Assembly (NCBI GenBank): GCA_023473425.1
Contig: JAMCYG010000016.1
Location: 1 to 49,109 of the forward strand
DNA length: 49,109 nucleotides
Source: Candidatus Martarchaeota archaeon
GTDB taxonomy: Archaea > Micrarchaeota > Micrarchaeia > Micrarchaeales > Micrarchaeaceae
Reading direction: 5' to 3'
The notes beneath the pieces were generated by a model. The model was given only the letters and a program-made list of their open reading frames with translations, was not told where the DNA came from and did no database searches. Below are positions 32,581 through 41,734 of the stretch, piece by piece. Each line of letters starts with the position of its first letter. The stretch's first letter is position 1. The position numbers were made by a program, and so were the translations under genes.

Positions 32581-32976
32581 TACGAGATATTTGGCGAGCC
32601 TGGTCGGTATATTCGTCGCTTTCCAGCGCCTGCGGTCTATGGCTACCTGAACTATGTGGCCACTGCATATCCTCACGCCCTTCCTCCTTATATTAAAGTC
32701 AAACCTTAGGGCCTTCTTTGATATCATGCTCGCGACAAGGGATACTGAAAGCCTGTCCCCGAGTTTTGCCGGCTTGTAGTACTGCGCCTGCGATTCGACC
32801 ACTACGAACCACACCTTGCTGTCAAAAAGAGGGTAGTTGATGCCGACCGCCTTCGACATGAATTTCTCGGCAGAATCGGTGAAGAAGCGATAGTAGCCAG
32901 CGTAGTGCACCACGCCCTGCGCATCGGTGTCATAGATCCTGACATAGTCGTTGAAAACAAAGCTTTTTGTTGCCAT
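32569..32976 (-). CDS. Hotdog-fold acyl-CoA thioesterase (4HBT type)
   Basis: About 135 residues. The start region carries the 4-hydroxybenzoyl-CoA thioesterase signature R-I-Y-D-T-D-A-Q-G-V-V-H-Y-A-G-Y (catalytic Asp in the D-x-D-x-x-G-V-V-H motif), and strands with V-E-S-Q-A-Q-Y follow. It would hydrolyse a short acyl- or aromatic-CoA. ATG 32976 begins M-A-T-K-S-F-V. It converges on the aminotransferase with a 12-base overlap. Neighbourhood with ADP-forming acyl-CoA synthetase suggests acyl-CoA turnover, but the substrate is unknown. Confidence 0.85.
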   Translation of the reverse strand: MATKSFVFNDYVRIYDTDAQGVVHYAGYYRFFTDSAEKFMSKAVGINYPLFDSKVWFVVVESQAQYYKPAKLGDRLSVSLVASMISKKALRFDFNIRRKGVRICSGHIVQVAIDRRRWKATNIPTRLAKYLVSGA

Positions 32977-33158
32977 GGTACTAATTAGAATGCAACCATT
33001 ATAAAATTGTGCAAAGGAGCTTTCCGCCAAAGCCATGGGCACATCGAGTTGAGCTAATATCACGGAATCTGCCACTAAGCGGTGAAAGAAACATTAAATA
33101 TGTTTTTGGTCTAATAATTAGCGCTATATCCTAAGGTATCCGGCACATTCGGGTACGA

Positions 33159-33166
33159 ATATATAG
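33159..33166 (+). promoter_or_regulatory. TATA-box candidate of the eS19-ftsY gene cluster
   Basis: ATATATAG about 36-43 bases before the eS19 ATG (33202), in the 225-base divergent gap, predicting a leader of about 15 bases. A second AT-rich element (ATTAAATATG near 33091) could serve instead. The rest of the gap shows nothing I can support. Confidence 0.45.
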
Positions 33167-33201
33167 TTAAGGCAGACAACAGACAATCAAGCGTGTATTA
33201 C

Positions 33202-33612
33202 ATGTCCACAGTATATGAAGCGAATGGTCAAGAGCTGGTAAAGCTTGCGGCGGAGAGGCTAAAGGACAAGCTGAAGAAGCCTGAATACGTCTCATTCGTG
33301 AAGAGCGGAGTCAGCAGGGAGAGGATTCCGCAGAGCCCTGACTTCTGGTATGAACGCAGCGCCTCAATACTGAGGCAGGTGTACCTTAATGGGCCCGTTG
33401 GCGTAGAGAGGCTAAGGTCCAAGTACGGCAGCAAGAAGCAGCACGTAGTCCATCGTATGCACACTAAGAAGGCAGGAGGCAGCATAATCAGGGATGCGCT
33501 GCAGTCGTTGGAGGAGCAGGGTTTCGTGAAGAAGACCAAGACCGGTAGGGTAATAACCCCGAAGGGCAAATCGTTCATGGACAAGATAAGCTCCGAGATA
33601 TCCAAGAAGTGA
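33202..33612 (+). CDS. rps19e: Ribosomal protein eS19
   Basis: A 136-residue small-subunit protein with the eS19 winged-helix pattern: D-F-W-Y-E-R-S-A-S-I-L-R, G-P-V-G-V-E-R-L-R, G-G-S-I-I-R-D-A-L-Q-S-L-E and a C-terminal G-R-V-I-T-P-K-G. Start ATG 33202; a GTG three codons upstream is less likely. PDCD5 follows after six bases, the order found in many archaea. Confidence 0.95.
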   Translation: MSTVYEANGQELVKLAAERLKDKLKKPEYVSFVKSGVSRERIPQSPDFWYERSASILRQVYLNGPVGVERLRSKYGSKKQHVVHRMHTKKAGGSIIRDALQSLEEQGFVKKTKTGRVITPKGKSFMDKISSEISKK

Positions 33613-33618
33613 AGCGAG

Positions 33619-33933
33619 ATGAGTCCTGAGGATGATCAAGAGGATCAAGAGGAGAAGAGGTATAAGAAGAGGATGGCCGAGCTGATAAAGAGCCAGCAGC
33701 TCGAGCAACAGAAAAAGGAGATACTGAGGAAGTTCCTGGATGACGAGGCGTACGAGCGTGTAATGAACATAAGGCTAACCAACAACGAACTGTATGATCA
33801 GCTTGTTAACGTAATAATATCTCTGGCGCAGAACAACAGGCTCAACTCAAAGATAACCAACGAGCAGCTGAAAGGCCTAATAACGCGTCTGACATTCAAG
33901 CCAGAAACTAAAATTGAGTTCAAGAGGAAATGA
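33619..33933 (+). CDS. PDCD5-family DNA-binding protein
   Basis: A 104-residue helical-bundle protein of the PDCD5/TFAR19 family. It has an acidic N terminus, a long basic helix (K-R-Y-K-K-R-M-A-E-L), then L-D-D-E-A-Y-E-R-V-M-N-I-R-L and Q-N-N-R-L-N-S-K-I-T. Archaeal members bind DNA weakly and travel with translation genes. Its place between eS19 and eL39 supports the call. Confidence 0.93.
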   Translation: MSPEDDQEDQEEKRYKKRMAELIKSQQLEQQKKEILRKFLDDEAYERVMNIRLTNNELYDQLVNVIISLAQNNRLNSKITNEQLKGLITRLTFKPETKIEFKRK

Positions 33934-33946
33934 AAGGTGCGGCAGC

Positions 33947-34108
33947 ATGTCGAAAAAGTCAAACACGAAAAAGAGAATGCTTGTGAAGGCTAAGAGGAAG
34001 TCCAGGCGCATACCTGTGCTCGTTGTTGTCAGGACGCACAAGAAGATATCTAGCAACAAGTTCAGTAGGAATTGGAGGAGCAGGAAGCTAAAGCTAAAGC
34101 AGAAGTAA
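33947..34108 (+). CDS. rpl39e: Ribosomal protein eL39
   Basis: A 53-residue basic large-subunit protein lining the exit tunnel. Signature A-K-R-K-S-R-R-I-P-V-L-V-V-V-R-T and later N-W-R-S-R-K-L-K. ATG 33947 has GGTG seven bases upstream; codons farther upstream in the frame overlap the PDCD5 stop and are not expected to be translated. Confidence 0.93.
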   Translation: MSKKSNTKKRMLVKAKRKSRRIPVLVVVRTHKKISSNKFSRNWRSRKLKLKQK

Positions 34109-34121
34109 TAAGGTGTAGAAA

Positions 34122-34598
34122 ATGGCAAGCAGAATAATAACGATAAACATGAGAAAGTATCTTTCTACCCAACCCAGAACTAGGAGAATAAAGAGGTCTA
34201 TGAGATACCTGCGTGAGAGGATAGCGCACTATACCAAGACTGATGAGGCGAACGTAAGGATAAGCGATGAGCTCAACAAGATGATGTTCAAGCACTACAT
34301 AAAGTCTATGAAGCCGGTCAAGGTATCAGTCGAGATATCGGAAGGCATAACAAAAGTAGGCCTTTTCAAGGATGCAACCAAACCTACATCGGCCCAAGCC
34401 CAGGCGCATGCTGCGCCTTCCTCAAACTCTGCCTCGCCGCAGAAGGAAAAGGCTGCGCAGAAGGAGCAGAAAGAGCCTAAGGGGTCTGCAGCAAAACCTG
34501 CAGTAAAGCCTGGTATTGGGAAGAACCAGAAGTCACCATCAGTACCTGGCGCCGCGCCAGGCAAGAAGCAGGCTGCCGAAGGCGCAACTCAGAAGTGA
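34122..34598 (+). CDS. rpl31e: Ribosomal protein eL31 with long low-complexity tail
   Basis: Residues 1-85 are eL31: I-T-I-N-M-R-K-Y, R-T-R-R-I-K-R-S-M-R-Y-L-R-E-R-I, and V-R-I-S-D-E-L-N. They are followed by about 75 residues of Ala/Pro/Lys/Gln/Ser-rich sequence, whereas most archaeal eL31 end near 90 residues. The tail is in frame with no stop or shift and ends 26 bases before aif6. GGTG lies six bases before the ATG. Confidence 0.93.
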   Translation: MASRIITINMRKYLSTQPRTRRIKRSMRYLRERIAHYTKTDEANVRISDELNKMMFKHYIKSMKPVKVSVEISEGITKVGLFKDATKPTSAQAQAHAAPSSNSASPQKEKAAQKEQKEPKGSAAKPAVKPGIGKNQKSPSVPGAAPGKKQAAEGATQK

Positions 34599-34623
34599 GC
34601 ACGCCAGCAAACGGTGTGCGAAA

Positions 34624-35295
34624 ATGGATATACATAAGCATAACATAAAGGGAAATGACTCTGTCGGCGCCTTCGCCTCCCTTACTGACACTCTACTTTT
34701 CTTGAGCCCGACTATGAATTCAGAGGCCGGGAAAAGGCTTTCCGAGGAGCTTGCAGTAAAGGCTGTGCCAATCTCCATATGCGAATCTGATCTGCTTGGC
34801 ATATGGTGCAGGGCAAATTCCAAGGGCATGCTGATACCTGATATGGTAAGCGACGAGGAAAAGGCGCTTATAAGCAGCATCGGGGTAGATTTGAGAGTAG
34901 AGGTACTCCAGAGCAGGCTTAACGCGGTCGGCAACAACGTTCTGGCGAACGACAGGATAGCAATAATAAATCCGAACTACTCTACTGAAGAAGCGAAGGT
35001 TATAAGCGACGTGCTAGGCGTCGAAACTGTAAAGATGGCGATAGGTGGATTTAAGACGGTCGGTGCCAACAACATACTCACCAACAAAGGGGCGGTCCTA
35101 AACAACAGGTGCACTGACGACGAAATGGAAAGAGTGAAGGAGCTAACTGGTTTTCAGCCTGTGCGAAGCACCGCAAGCACCGGGGCGCTCAGCGTGGGCC
35201 TATCTGTGCTCGCTAATTCCAGAGCTGCTCTTTTCGGCGAGCTTACCACGGGATACGAGATGGCGAGGATAATTGACTCGCTTGAAGGCGAATGA
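34624..35295 (+). CDS. eif6: Translation initiation factor aIF6
   Basis: A 223-residue pentein-fold anti-association factor that binds the large ribosomal subunit. The repeating pattern shows N-x-V-G-x-x-x-L-x-N-D (V-G-N-N-V-L-A-N-D, V-G-A-N-N-I-L-T-N) and a final G-L-S-V-L-A-N-S-R-A-A-L-F-G. ATG 34624 is preceded by GGTG; the same frame is open upstream across the eL31 tail but that part is not aIF6. Confidence 0.95.
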   Translation: MDIHKHNIKGNDSVGAFASLTDTLLFLSPTMNSEAGKRLSEELAVKAVPISICESDLLGIWCRANSKGMLIPDMVSDEEKALISSIGVDLRVEVLQSRLNAVGNNVLANDRIAIINPNYSTEEAKVISDVLGVETVKMAIGGFKTVGANNILTNKGAVLNNRCTDDEMERVKELTGFQPVRSTASTGALSVGLSVLANSRAALFGELTTGYEMARIIDSLEGE

Positions 35296-35363
35296 CATAA
35301 GAGATAAAAAATGCGCATGGCAAATACTATTTGCTAGTTTAGCTAGTTTAAGAAGTGATGATA

Positions 35364-35807
35364 ATGGCAGCAAAACCTAACCCGGCTGGATCAAAATCCG
35401 ACATCTCTAGGGAGATGGACGAGCTCAGATATGTTCAGCAGATGTACCAGAACCAGTACTACATACTGACGCAGCAGCTTGAAGAGATTACCGTCGCATA
35501 CGCTGAAACTTCTAGGACCAAGGAAGCGATAGACAATATGGCTAAGCTCAAGAACGATAGCTCCATGATACCTATAGGCTCTGGCTTCTACGTGGCAGGA
35601 AAGCTCAGCAATGATAAGGAGGTGCTGGCACCTATCGGGGCTGCATATGCAGTGAAGATGGAAGCTTCGTCTGCAAAGGCACTCCTCAGCAGGATGTCAT
35701 CACGGTACAACGAGCAGATCATCAAGCTATCCAATGCAAAAAAGAACACAGAGGGCGCTATAAACGAGATATCATACAGGCTGAACGAGCTGGTGCAGCA
35801 CATATGA
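35364..35807 (+). CDS. pfdA: Prefoldin alpha subunit
   Basis: A 147-residue chaperone subunit: two long coiled-coil helices (about 15-60 and 100-145) joined by beta strands with I-P-I-G-S-G-F-Y-V-A-G-K-L. It delivers unfolded proteins to the thermosome. ATG 35364 with GTGAT four bases upstream; ATG 35358 is an alternative. In many archaea eL20 (LX) lies between aif6 and pfdA; here there is a 68-base gap with no gene. Confidence 0.92.
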   Translation: MAAKPNPAGSKSDISREMDELRYVQQMYQNQYYILTQQLEEITVAYAETSRTKEAIDNMAKLKNDSSMIPIGSGFYVAGKLSNDKEVLAPIGAAYAVKMEASSAKALLSRMSSRYNEQIIKLSNAKKNTEGAINEISYRLNELVQHI

Positions 35808-35827
35808 AGCTCGGATGAGTGATAAGT

Positions 35828-37078
35828 ATGTTCGAAGGCATCAGGAAGAGGCTTTCAGAAGCTATAAAGCAGGCCGTCAAGCGCGAAAATGTTGAAGAGC
35901 GCAGGCCCGCACCTGAAGAAGATGAAGAGGAGCTAGAAGACGTTGCAGAAGGCCCTGAAAAACCGAATGAAGAGAGTACAGAAAGAGAAACGGAAGAGAG
36001 TTCTGAAGAAAACAGCACCGATGTTGCTGTTCAGCCTGAACCTGCTTATCCTGAAGATATAGAAGCAAGTAAAGAAAAGGAAGATGCTGCCGCAGAGCCT
36101 GAGACCAAAGAGGAGGCCCCTGAAAAGGTTGAAAAGCAGAGGAACCCTAGCAGCAGTCCAAGCTCACAGCCAGATGTAAAAATATCAAAGATTACAAAAC
36201 TGAAGGGAGTATTCTCGGGAACTGTAAGGCTCAGCGATTCCGACATAGAAAGGTTCAGTGACGCCATGATGACATCGCTGCTCCAGTCAGATGTCTCTTT
36301 CAATACTGCCACTGCATTTACCGAAGACCTAAAGGAAAAGCTGAAGGAGAGAATGCCGTCTAAGAACATAGAATCGGAACTGGTCAAGAAGGTAAGAGCA
36401 TCATTAATGGACGTCCTCAACAGCGTAGGCGAAGGGGTTGATATATTTGCGTTCATTGATAAGAGAGTGGCAGATGGCGTCAAACCTGTAAAGATATTGT
36501 TCCTCGGCCCAAACGGCACAGGCAAAACTACTACGATAGGTAAGGTTGCATACGCGCTCAAGAAGAAGAACGAATCTGTCGTTCTTTCAGCGAGCGACAC
36601 ATTCAGGGCTGCTGCTATAGAGCAGACTGAGTATCATGCGGCTAAGATAGGGGTGCCGGTAGTGAAGAGCAAGTACGGCGCCGATCCTGCCAGTGTTGCG
36701 TTCGACGCGATAAACTACGCTACGGCGCATTCGATAGACGTGGTGCTTATCGACAGCGCAGGCAGGCAGGAGACAAATAAGAACCTTTTATCCGAGGTAT
36801 CAAAGATGGTCAGGGTAACAAAGCCGGACCTAACAATATACGTGGGCGAAAGCACATCGGGCAACGCTATAGAAAACCAGGTTTCAGAGTTCAAGAAGAG
36901 CGTCAAGATAGACGGCATAATACTCACAAAGATGGACTGCGATGCAAAGGGCGGAGGTGCGATATCCATAGCGCACGCTACGGGCATACCTATAATATAT
37001 CTAGGCACAGGCGAGGCGTACGATGCGCTTATGAGATACACCCCTAAATACGTGGTAGATTCGGTGCTCCCAGAATAG
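35828..37078 (+). CDS. ftsY: Signal recognition particle receptor FtsY
   Basis: A 416-residue SRP receptor. Residues about 15-110 are a highly acidic, Glu-rich A domain that contacts membrane and translocon. The N and G domains follow: P-loop F-L-G-P-N-G-T-G-K-T-T-T, S-D-T-F-R-A-A-A-I-E-Q, D-S-A-G-R-Q (the common form is D-T-A-G-R), and T-K-M-D with G-G-G-A-I-S. ATG 35828 has GTGAT four bases upstream. It closes the eS19-to-ftsY cluster. Confidence 0.96.
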   Translation: MFEGIRKRLSEAIKQAVKRENVEERRPAPEEDEEELEDVAEGPEKPNEESTERETEESSEENSTDVAVQPEPAYPEDIEASKEKEDAAAEPETKEEAPEKVEKQRNPSSSPSSQPDVKISKITKLKGVFSGTVRLSDSDIERFSDAMMTSLLQSDVSFNTATAFTEDLKEKLKERMPSKNIESELVKKVRASLMDVLNSVGEGVDIFAFIDKRVADGVKPVKILFLGPNGTGKTTTIGKVAYALKKKNESVVLSASDTFRAAAIEQTEYHAAKIGVPVVKSKYGADPASVAFDAINYATAHSIDVVLIDSAGRQETNKNLLSEVSKMVRVTKPDLTIYVGESTSGNAIENQVSEFKKSVKIDGIILTKMDCDAKGGGAISIAHATGIPIIYLGTGEAYDALMRYTPKYVVDSVLPE

Positions 37079-37106
37079 TGCGCGCATGCGTGCATACGAG
37101 AATTGA

Positions 37107-37114
37107 TTTATAAG
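37107..37114 (+). promoter_or_regulatory. TATA-box candidate of the secretion ATPase gene
   Basis: TTTATAAG 50-58 bases before ATG 37165, in the gap after ftsY, giving a predicted leader of about 28 bases. Confidence 0.45.
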
Positions 37115-37164
37115 TTCTCTTCTCTTACTTTATAGCAGCAGGTGCAGTATAGGCTAGTGGTTTT

Positions 37165-38478
37165 ATGGATGGTTACGTCGCTGATATGGAGGCAAGGATA
37201 ACTAAGGAGCTGAAAGGTAAGTTTGTCACGGTGGTTGACGATGCGAAAAGGAGCGCTCTGATAGAGGCCGCAGCGAAGAGCATAGATCCTAAGATAAGCA
37301 GCGCCCAGATAAGCGAAATCATGAAAGACATGTATGATATGGGTGTGATAGCTCCACTGCTAGTTGACCCCAACGTAGAAGACATAATGATAAACAACAC
37401 AAAAAACATATTCGTGTATGACAGCAGGGAGGGGCAGAAGAAGCTAGAAAGCAAGTTCAGTAGTCCCGAAGAGCTCGAGAAATTCGTCAACAAGATGAAG
37501 CTCTATGCAACGAACGAGGCTGCCCAGGGGAGCATAATGGACGTGCACCTGCCGACAGGCAGCAGGGCCAACATAATAGCGTCGCCCCTTGGCTATGACA
37601 TAACAATAAGAAACTTCAAAGGCAACCCGATGAGCATAATCGACCTGATAAACTCTGGCGAGATGGATTACCAGATAGCTGCAAGGCTCTGGCTGTATGT
37701 TGACGGCTTCAAGATAAGGCCAGCCAACATACTAATAGGAGGCATGCCTGCTTCTGGGAAGACCACTCTGCTCAACGCTATGTTCTCGTTCTTTAGGCCC
37801 GAACAAAGGATTGTAACAATAGAAGAGACGTATGAGCTCGATACGCGCACGCAGGAAAACTGTGTCAGGCTGGAGACAAGCGATACGATGCCTATGGTAG
37901 AGCTCGTCAAGAATGCGCTCAGGATGAGGCCGGACATGATAATAATCGGAGAGGTCCGCGGCGAAGAGGCAAACGACATGATAACGGCCATGAACATAGG
38001 TAAGATAGCGATGGGTACAATACACGCGTCTTCTGGCAGGGATGTGATAAACAGGCTGCAACACACTCCGATGAACGTCCCGAAAGACATAATCCCAGTA
38101 ATAGACGCAGTGATCAACACTGGAGTAGTCTACGAGAATGGCATACCAGTTAGGAAGGTTATAGAGATATCCGAGATATCCGGCATAGAGTCGCAGGTGC
38201 TGCTCTCCGATCTGTACAAGTTCGATTACAAGACCAGGGCAGGGTCGCCAATATTGCCGAGCGTCACTTACAGGGATAGCCTGTCCAAGGCGACTGGGGT
38301 GCCCCCTTCAGACATACTCGCTGAGGAAGAGGTTCGTGCCGCTATACTTCAGAAGCTGAACCAGCTGGGCAAGAAGGATATCAAGAGCATAAGCGAGGTC
38401 GTGCGCGACTACTATGACAATCCTGAGAGAACCCTATCTGCGCTGGAACTCAACCTTTCGCCAGTCGTGCGCATCTGA
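37165..38478 (+). CDS. Type II/IV secretion (archaeal pilus-type) ATPase
   Basis: A 437-residue hexameric ATPase of the GspE/VirB11/PilT superfamily that powers pilus or archaellum-like assembly. N-terminal domain with V-D-P-N-V-E-D-I-M-I-N. Walker A at 192-201 (G-G-M-P-A-S-G-K-T-T), Asp box V-T-I-E-E-T-Y-E-L, Walker B-like M-I-I-I-G-E-V-R-G-E-E, and His box G-T-I-H-A-S-S. No TadC/FlaJ-like membrane platform or prepilin gene adjoins it; downstream is a convergent gene. Confidence 0.92.
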   Translation: MDGYVADMEARITKELKGKFVTVVDDAKRSALIEAAAKSIDPKISSAQISEIMKDMYDMGVIAPLLVDPNVEDIMINNTKNIFVYDSREGQKKLESKFSSPEELEKFVNKMKLYATNEAAQGSIMDVHLPTGSRANIIASPLGYDITIRNFKGNPMSIIDLINSGEMDYQIAARLWLYVDGFKIRPANILIGGMPASGKTTLLNAMFSFFRPEQRIVTIEETYELDTRTQENCVRLETSDTMPMVELVKNALRMRPDMIIIGEVRGEEANDMITAMNIGKIAMGTIHASSGRDVINRLQHTPMNVPKDIIPVIDAVINTGVVYENGIPVRKVIEISEISGIESQVLLSDLYKFDYKTRAGSPILPSVTYRDSLSKATGVPPSDILAEEEVRAAILQKLNQLGKKDIKSISEVVRDYYDNPERTLSALELNLSPVVRI

Positions 38479-38493
38479 GCGCAGCACACAGCA

Positions 38494-39642
38494 TCACGGA
38501 AGGTACTCTTTGTTTCTTATCTTCTCACGGATGTAGTCGTCTATGAATGTCAGCCTTGGCCCCTGCAAAGTATCCTGCTCCAGCTTAGTTTTTGTCTTTA
38601 TTACCTTCTTCAGCTCTTCAACCCATTCCTTGTGCTTGTTTATCCATGGGTATCCGAGCATCTCCTGCGCCCTCTTCAGGTCTACCTCGGATGCCCTCAT
38701 CGTCATCTTCTTAAGAAAGTCGTATTTTTCCAGATCCGACATGGTTACGCCTATGAACTTGGCGCTCGGAGTAGCTATATCGCTGCCTATGTATGCGAGG
38801 TTTATGCTGCCTGTCTTTATTGTCCAGTATATGTACCAGCCCCAGGCATCGCCGTCGTTGAAGACATAGACTGGCAGGCCCATGTCTGATAGCTTCCTTA
38901 TTATTCTCCTGGTGCCTCTAGTTGCCTGCCCTTGCGGTGATATCAGTATGCAATTCTCCTTCTGCCAGAATCTGTCCTCGTTGAGCCTCTGCCACACGGC
39001 GTCCTTCTCGACTACTAGCACGTACTTCGCTTTTACATCCACAAACTCTATGTCGTGGTCTACGTCGCTCGGTATTGCCCACCCGCTCCTACCCATCCTG
39101 CTGGTGTCTATCTCTAGCCTCTCATTGCCGAAGCTATCCATTACCTTCATGTCGCCTGCCAGGACTCCTCTCCTAGTAGCGTTGAGATTGAGGTCCTCCC
39201 TCTTCACGTTTAGCGCAACTTCAAGGTCCTCGATAAGCGGATTCGACTCTCCCTGCTCATTGAATATGTTCTCATCGATGTCCTCTCCAAGTGAGTACTT
39301 CAATTGGTAGAAGAGGCCCCTTATGCTGGTGTGCAGGTTCTCAGTCACAAACTTGTAGCACTTGGCAGCAACAGCTATCGTCTGCATGAACCTTTTAGCC
39401 TGGCCCACATTCACGAACGTCCTTTCCTCTGTTGAGTCGCCCAGCTTCAGTATGCCCTCCTTATCGTCATATATGACATTCGATTTTGTCCTGCTTGTTG
39501 TAACTATTTTCGGGTTCTCCTTCCTGTCTATGGACTTTATTATGCCTTCAGCTAATCCTTCCAGCTCAGCCTTAGCCCTTTTATCATCCTTTTCAGGGCT
39601 TTTAGGAAGTGTCGCCTTTCCTGCGCCCTCAGCCCTTTTCAT
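38494..39642 (-). CDS. top6A: DNA topoisomerase VI subunit A
   Basis: A 382-residue Spo11-like DNA-cleaving subunit. The winged-helix catalytic motif [11 protein letters not shown] puts the active tyrosine at about Y112. The Toprim domain has V-V-E-K-D-A-V and F-N-D-G-D-A-W-G-W. The first ~40 residues are lysine-rich. Start ATG 39642 overlaps the end of lonB by 14 bases, implying coupled translation. Subunit B, often adjacent, is not in the window. Confidence 0.94.
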   Translation of the reverse strand: MKRAEGAGKATLPKSPEKDDKRAKAELEGLAEGIIKSIDRKENPKIVTTSRTKSNVIYDDKEGILKLGDSTEERTFVNVGQAKRFMQTIAVAAKCYKFVTENLHTSIRGLFYQLKYSLGEDIDENIFNEQGESNPLIEDLEVALNVKREDLNLNATRRGVLAGDMKVMDSFGNERLEIDTSRMGRSGWAIPSDVDHDIEFVDVKAKYVLVVEKDAVWQRLNEDRFWQKENCILISPQGQATRGTRRIIRKLSDMGLPVYVFNDGDAWGWYIYWTIKTGSINLAYIGSDIATPSAKFIGVTMSDLEKYDFLKKMTMRASEVDLKRAQEMLGYPWINKHKEWVEELKKVIKTKTKLEQDTLQGPRLTFIDDYIREKIRNKEYLP

Positions 39643-41566
39643 ACTTCCTCAGCTCACGTATAAGTGCATCACGCCTGCTGCTGGGCTTTATCGCTACATG
39701 CAGCACGTCGGCAAATGTCTTTACTGATATTATCTTTATCCTCTTCGTCATGCTCTTCGGGAGTGATATATCCTCCCTGTTGCCCGCAGGCACTATGAGC
39801 TTCTTCATGCCTGCATTTATCGCAGCTTCTGCCTTTGCGCTCACTCCCCCTACAGGTAGCACTTCGCCCCTCACCGAAAGTGAACCGGTCATCGCTGCGG
39901 ACTGATCTACAGGCAGGTTTTCCATCGCTGAAAGTATGCTGACAGCTATCGATATGCTGGCGCTGTCGCCCTCTATGCCCTCATAGGTCTGAAGGAACTG
40001 CACATGCATGTCGTAGTTTGAGACATCCTTGCCCATGTGCTTCTTTATTACCGCGCTCACGTTCTTCACTGCTTCATTGGCTATCTTGCCCAGCCTTCCG
40101 GTGGGTATGAACTTGCCCTCTGACCTCGAGCTTGCCGGAGTGACTTCTGCGACTATTGGTATTACTATGCCTGCTAGAGTCGACGACGCCGAACCTATGA
40201 CTGCCAGGCCGTTTACCTTACCGATGTTGAAGCCACGTGTGCGGAATACCTTGTAATCCTTCCTGAAATCTATTTCCTGCCCGACTATCTGGGCCTCGAT
40301 AGACGAGGCAAGCGCCTTAGCGTCGCTGACTTCCTTGGCTGTCACCATCTTCTTACCGCGCTCCACGGCAAGGTCGCCTGCAGCCCTAACGAGGCCTCCG
40401 AGGTCCCTAAGTATGAGGGTCAGTTTGCCTTTTCTGCCTGCGCGTTTTCTCGCCTCATCTATTATTGCGCCAACAGCGTCCTTGTCGAAGCTCGGTATCT
40501 TGCCATCCTTCTTTACTTCCTGCGCGACGAACCTGGCAAACAGCTCACGGTCCTTTGCATTGTCATCTATAGTTGAATCCATATACACTTCGTAGCCGTA
40601 TCCGCGTATTCTCGATCTGAGCGCGGGGTGCATGTTCTGTATGTCCTGCATGTTGCCTGCCGCTATTAGTATGAAGTCGCATGGCACTGGTTCAGTCTTT
40701 ACCAGTGCGCCGGAGCTCATCTCGCTTTGCCCTGTTATTGGATATTTCTTCTCCTGCATAGCTGTGAGCAGCTCCTGTTGCGCCCTCATATCCAAGCTTG
40801 ATATCTCATCTATGAACAGTACGCCCTTGTTCGCTTTATGAACCGCGCCACTCTCAACTCTGAGGTGCGCAGGTGTTCCTAAGCCTCCGGTCTGCAGCGG
40901 ATCGTGGCGCACGTCCCCGAAGAGCGCGCCGGCCTTGCTTCCTGTAGCGTCAACGAAAGGCGCATGTGTCATGCCTGTGTTGTCTACTATAAGCTTAGGC
41001 TCGTCTACGGCCGAACCGAATCCTGGCATGCCTCCTCTCCTGGTTAAGCCGCCGATGAAAAGTACCATTGATCCAAATATCATTATCCCGAGCATCAGTG
41101 CAGCCAGCACTATTATCTCGTATCCACTAAAGAATCCGCTTAGCGACAGGGCGAAAAGTATTATGACTAGCACCATCACTATTGGGGTGACTATCGATCC
41201 GCCCATGCCTACATTAGTTTTGTTCTTCATCCTTTCCTTCAAGAGCAGCTGCCTGCCCTGCCCTGCTTCGTTCTTCTTGTCGTGACCGTCCCCCTCCGGA
41301 TACGTTTTTACAGTCTTTATCAAAGGCATATTTTCGTCGTTGGGGTTCCTATAAACGAGCACGTCTTCTAGGTCAGCAGCTGGAAGCATCTCTGCCATCG
41401 CCTGTGCCATCATGGTTTTTCCAGTGCCTGGAGAACCTATGAGCAGCACATTCCTACCCTGCCTGGCAGCCTTCTTTATTATCTCAACGGCTTTCTGCTG
41501 CCCGACCACCTGGTCGATAAGCTTGTCTGGTATGCTTATATCCTTTGTCGTCTTGAAGTTTGCCAT
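39629..41566 (-). CDS. lonB: Archaeal membrane ATP-dependent protease LonB
   Basis: A 645-residue membrane-anchored AAA+ protease. Walker A G-S-P-G-T-G-K-T (44-51), then two transmembrane helices (about 125-175) inserted between Walker A and Walker B (G-V-L-F-I-D-E-I), the arrangement specific to LonB. The C-terminal protease domain has catalytic S535 in E-G-D-S-A-S-I and K578 in V-S-A-K-A-E. ATG 41566 chosen; upstream in-frame codon would add three residues. Confidence 0.96.
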   Translation of the reverse strand: MANFKTTKDISIPDKLIDQVVGQQKAVEIIKKAARQGRNVLLIGSPGTGKTMMAQAMAEMLPAADLEDVLVYRNPNDENMPLIKTVKTYPEGDGHDKKNEAGQGRQLLLKERMKNKTNVGMGGSIVTPIVMVLVIILFALSLSGFFSGYEIIVLAALMLGIMIFGSMVLFIGGLTRRGGMPGFGSAVDEPKLIVDNTGMTHAPFVDATGSKAGALFGDVRHDPLQTGGLGTPAHLRVESGAVHKANKGVLFIDEISSLDMRAQQELLTAMQEKKYPITGQSEMSSGALVKTEPVPCDFILIAAGNMQDIQNMHPALRSRIRGYGYEVYMDSTIDDNAKDRELFARFVAQEVKKDGKIPSFDKDAVGAIIDEARKRAGRKGKLTLILRDLGGLVRAAGDLAVERGKKMVTAKEVSDAKALASSIEAQIVGQEIDFRKDYKVFRTRGFNIGKVNGLAVIGSASSTLAGIVIPIVAEVTPASSRSEGKFIPTGRLGKIANEAVKNVSAVIKKHMGKDVSNYDMHVQFLQTYEGIEGDSASISIAVSILSAMENLPVDQSAAMTGSLSVRGEVLPVGGVSAKAEAAINAGMKKLIVPAGNREDISLPKSMTKRIKIISVKTFADVLHVAIKPSSRRDALIRELRKYEKG

Positions 41567-41620
41567 GTATATCATTCGCCGCGGCCGCTAAGCATGCATT
41601 AGATACTTCCCACTTTATCT

Positions 41621-41630
41621 CTTATATATC
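41621..41630 (-). promoter_or_regulatory. TATA-box candidate of lonB-top6A
   Basis: On the minus strand AGATATATAA, with purine-rich AGAA before it as a possible BRE, about 55-64 bases before the lonB ATG. It shares a 168-base divergent gap with the uL29 promoter. Confidence 0.45.
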
Positions 41631-41696
41631 TTTCTGCGCATACTTTGAGGGCAAGTTATTATAATGTACAGCGTCATCTTGCATCTTGCAAAAGGC

Positions 41697-41706
41697 TTTA
41701 ATATAT
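41697..41706 (+). promoter_or_regulatory. TATA-box candidate of the uL29-aIF1 genes
   Basis: TTTAATATAT about 29-38 bases before GTG 41735; transcription would start within about ten bases of translation, giving a nearly leaderless mRNA. Confidence 0.5.
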
Positions 41707-41734
41707 AGAAGCACAAACACATTAACACAGACAG

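Noticed and set aside
36046-36600. A 184-codon open frame on the minus strand inside ftsY.
   Set aside because: Ser/Phe-rich mirror of the Glu/Lys-rich FtsY sequence; no start context or homology.
41567-41734. Possible extra small gene between lonB and uL29.
   Set aside because: Only stop-rich AT sequence with two divergent TATA-like elements; no frame with a start and ribosome-binding site.
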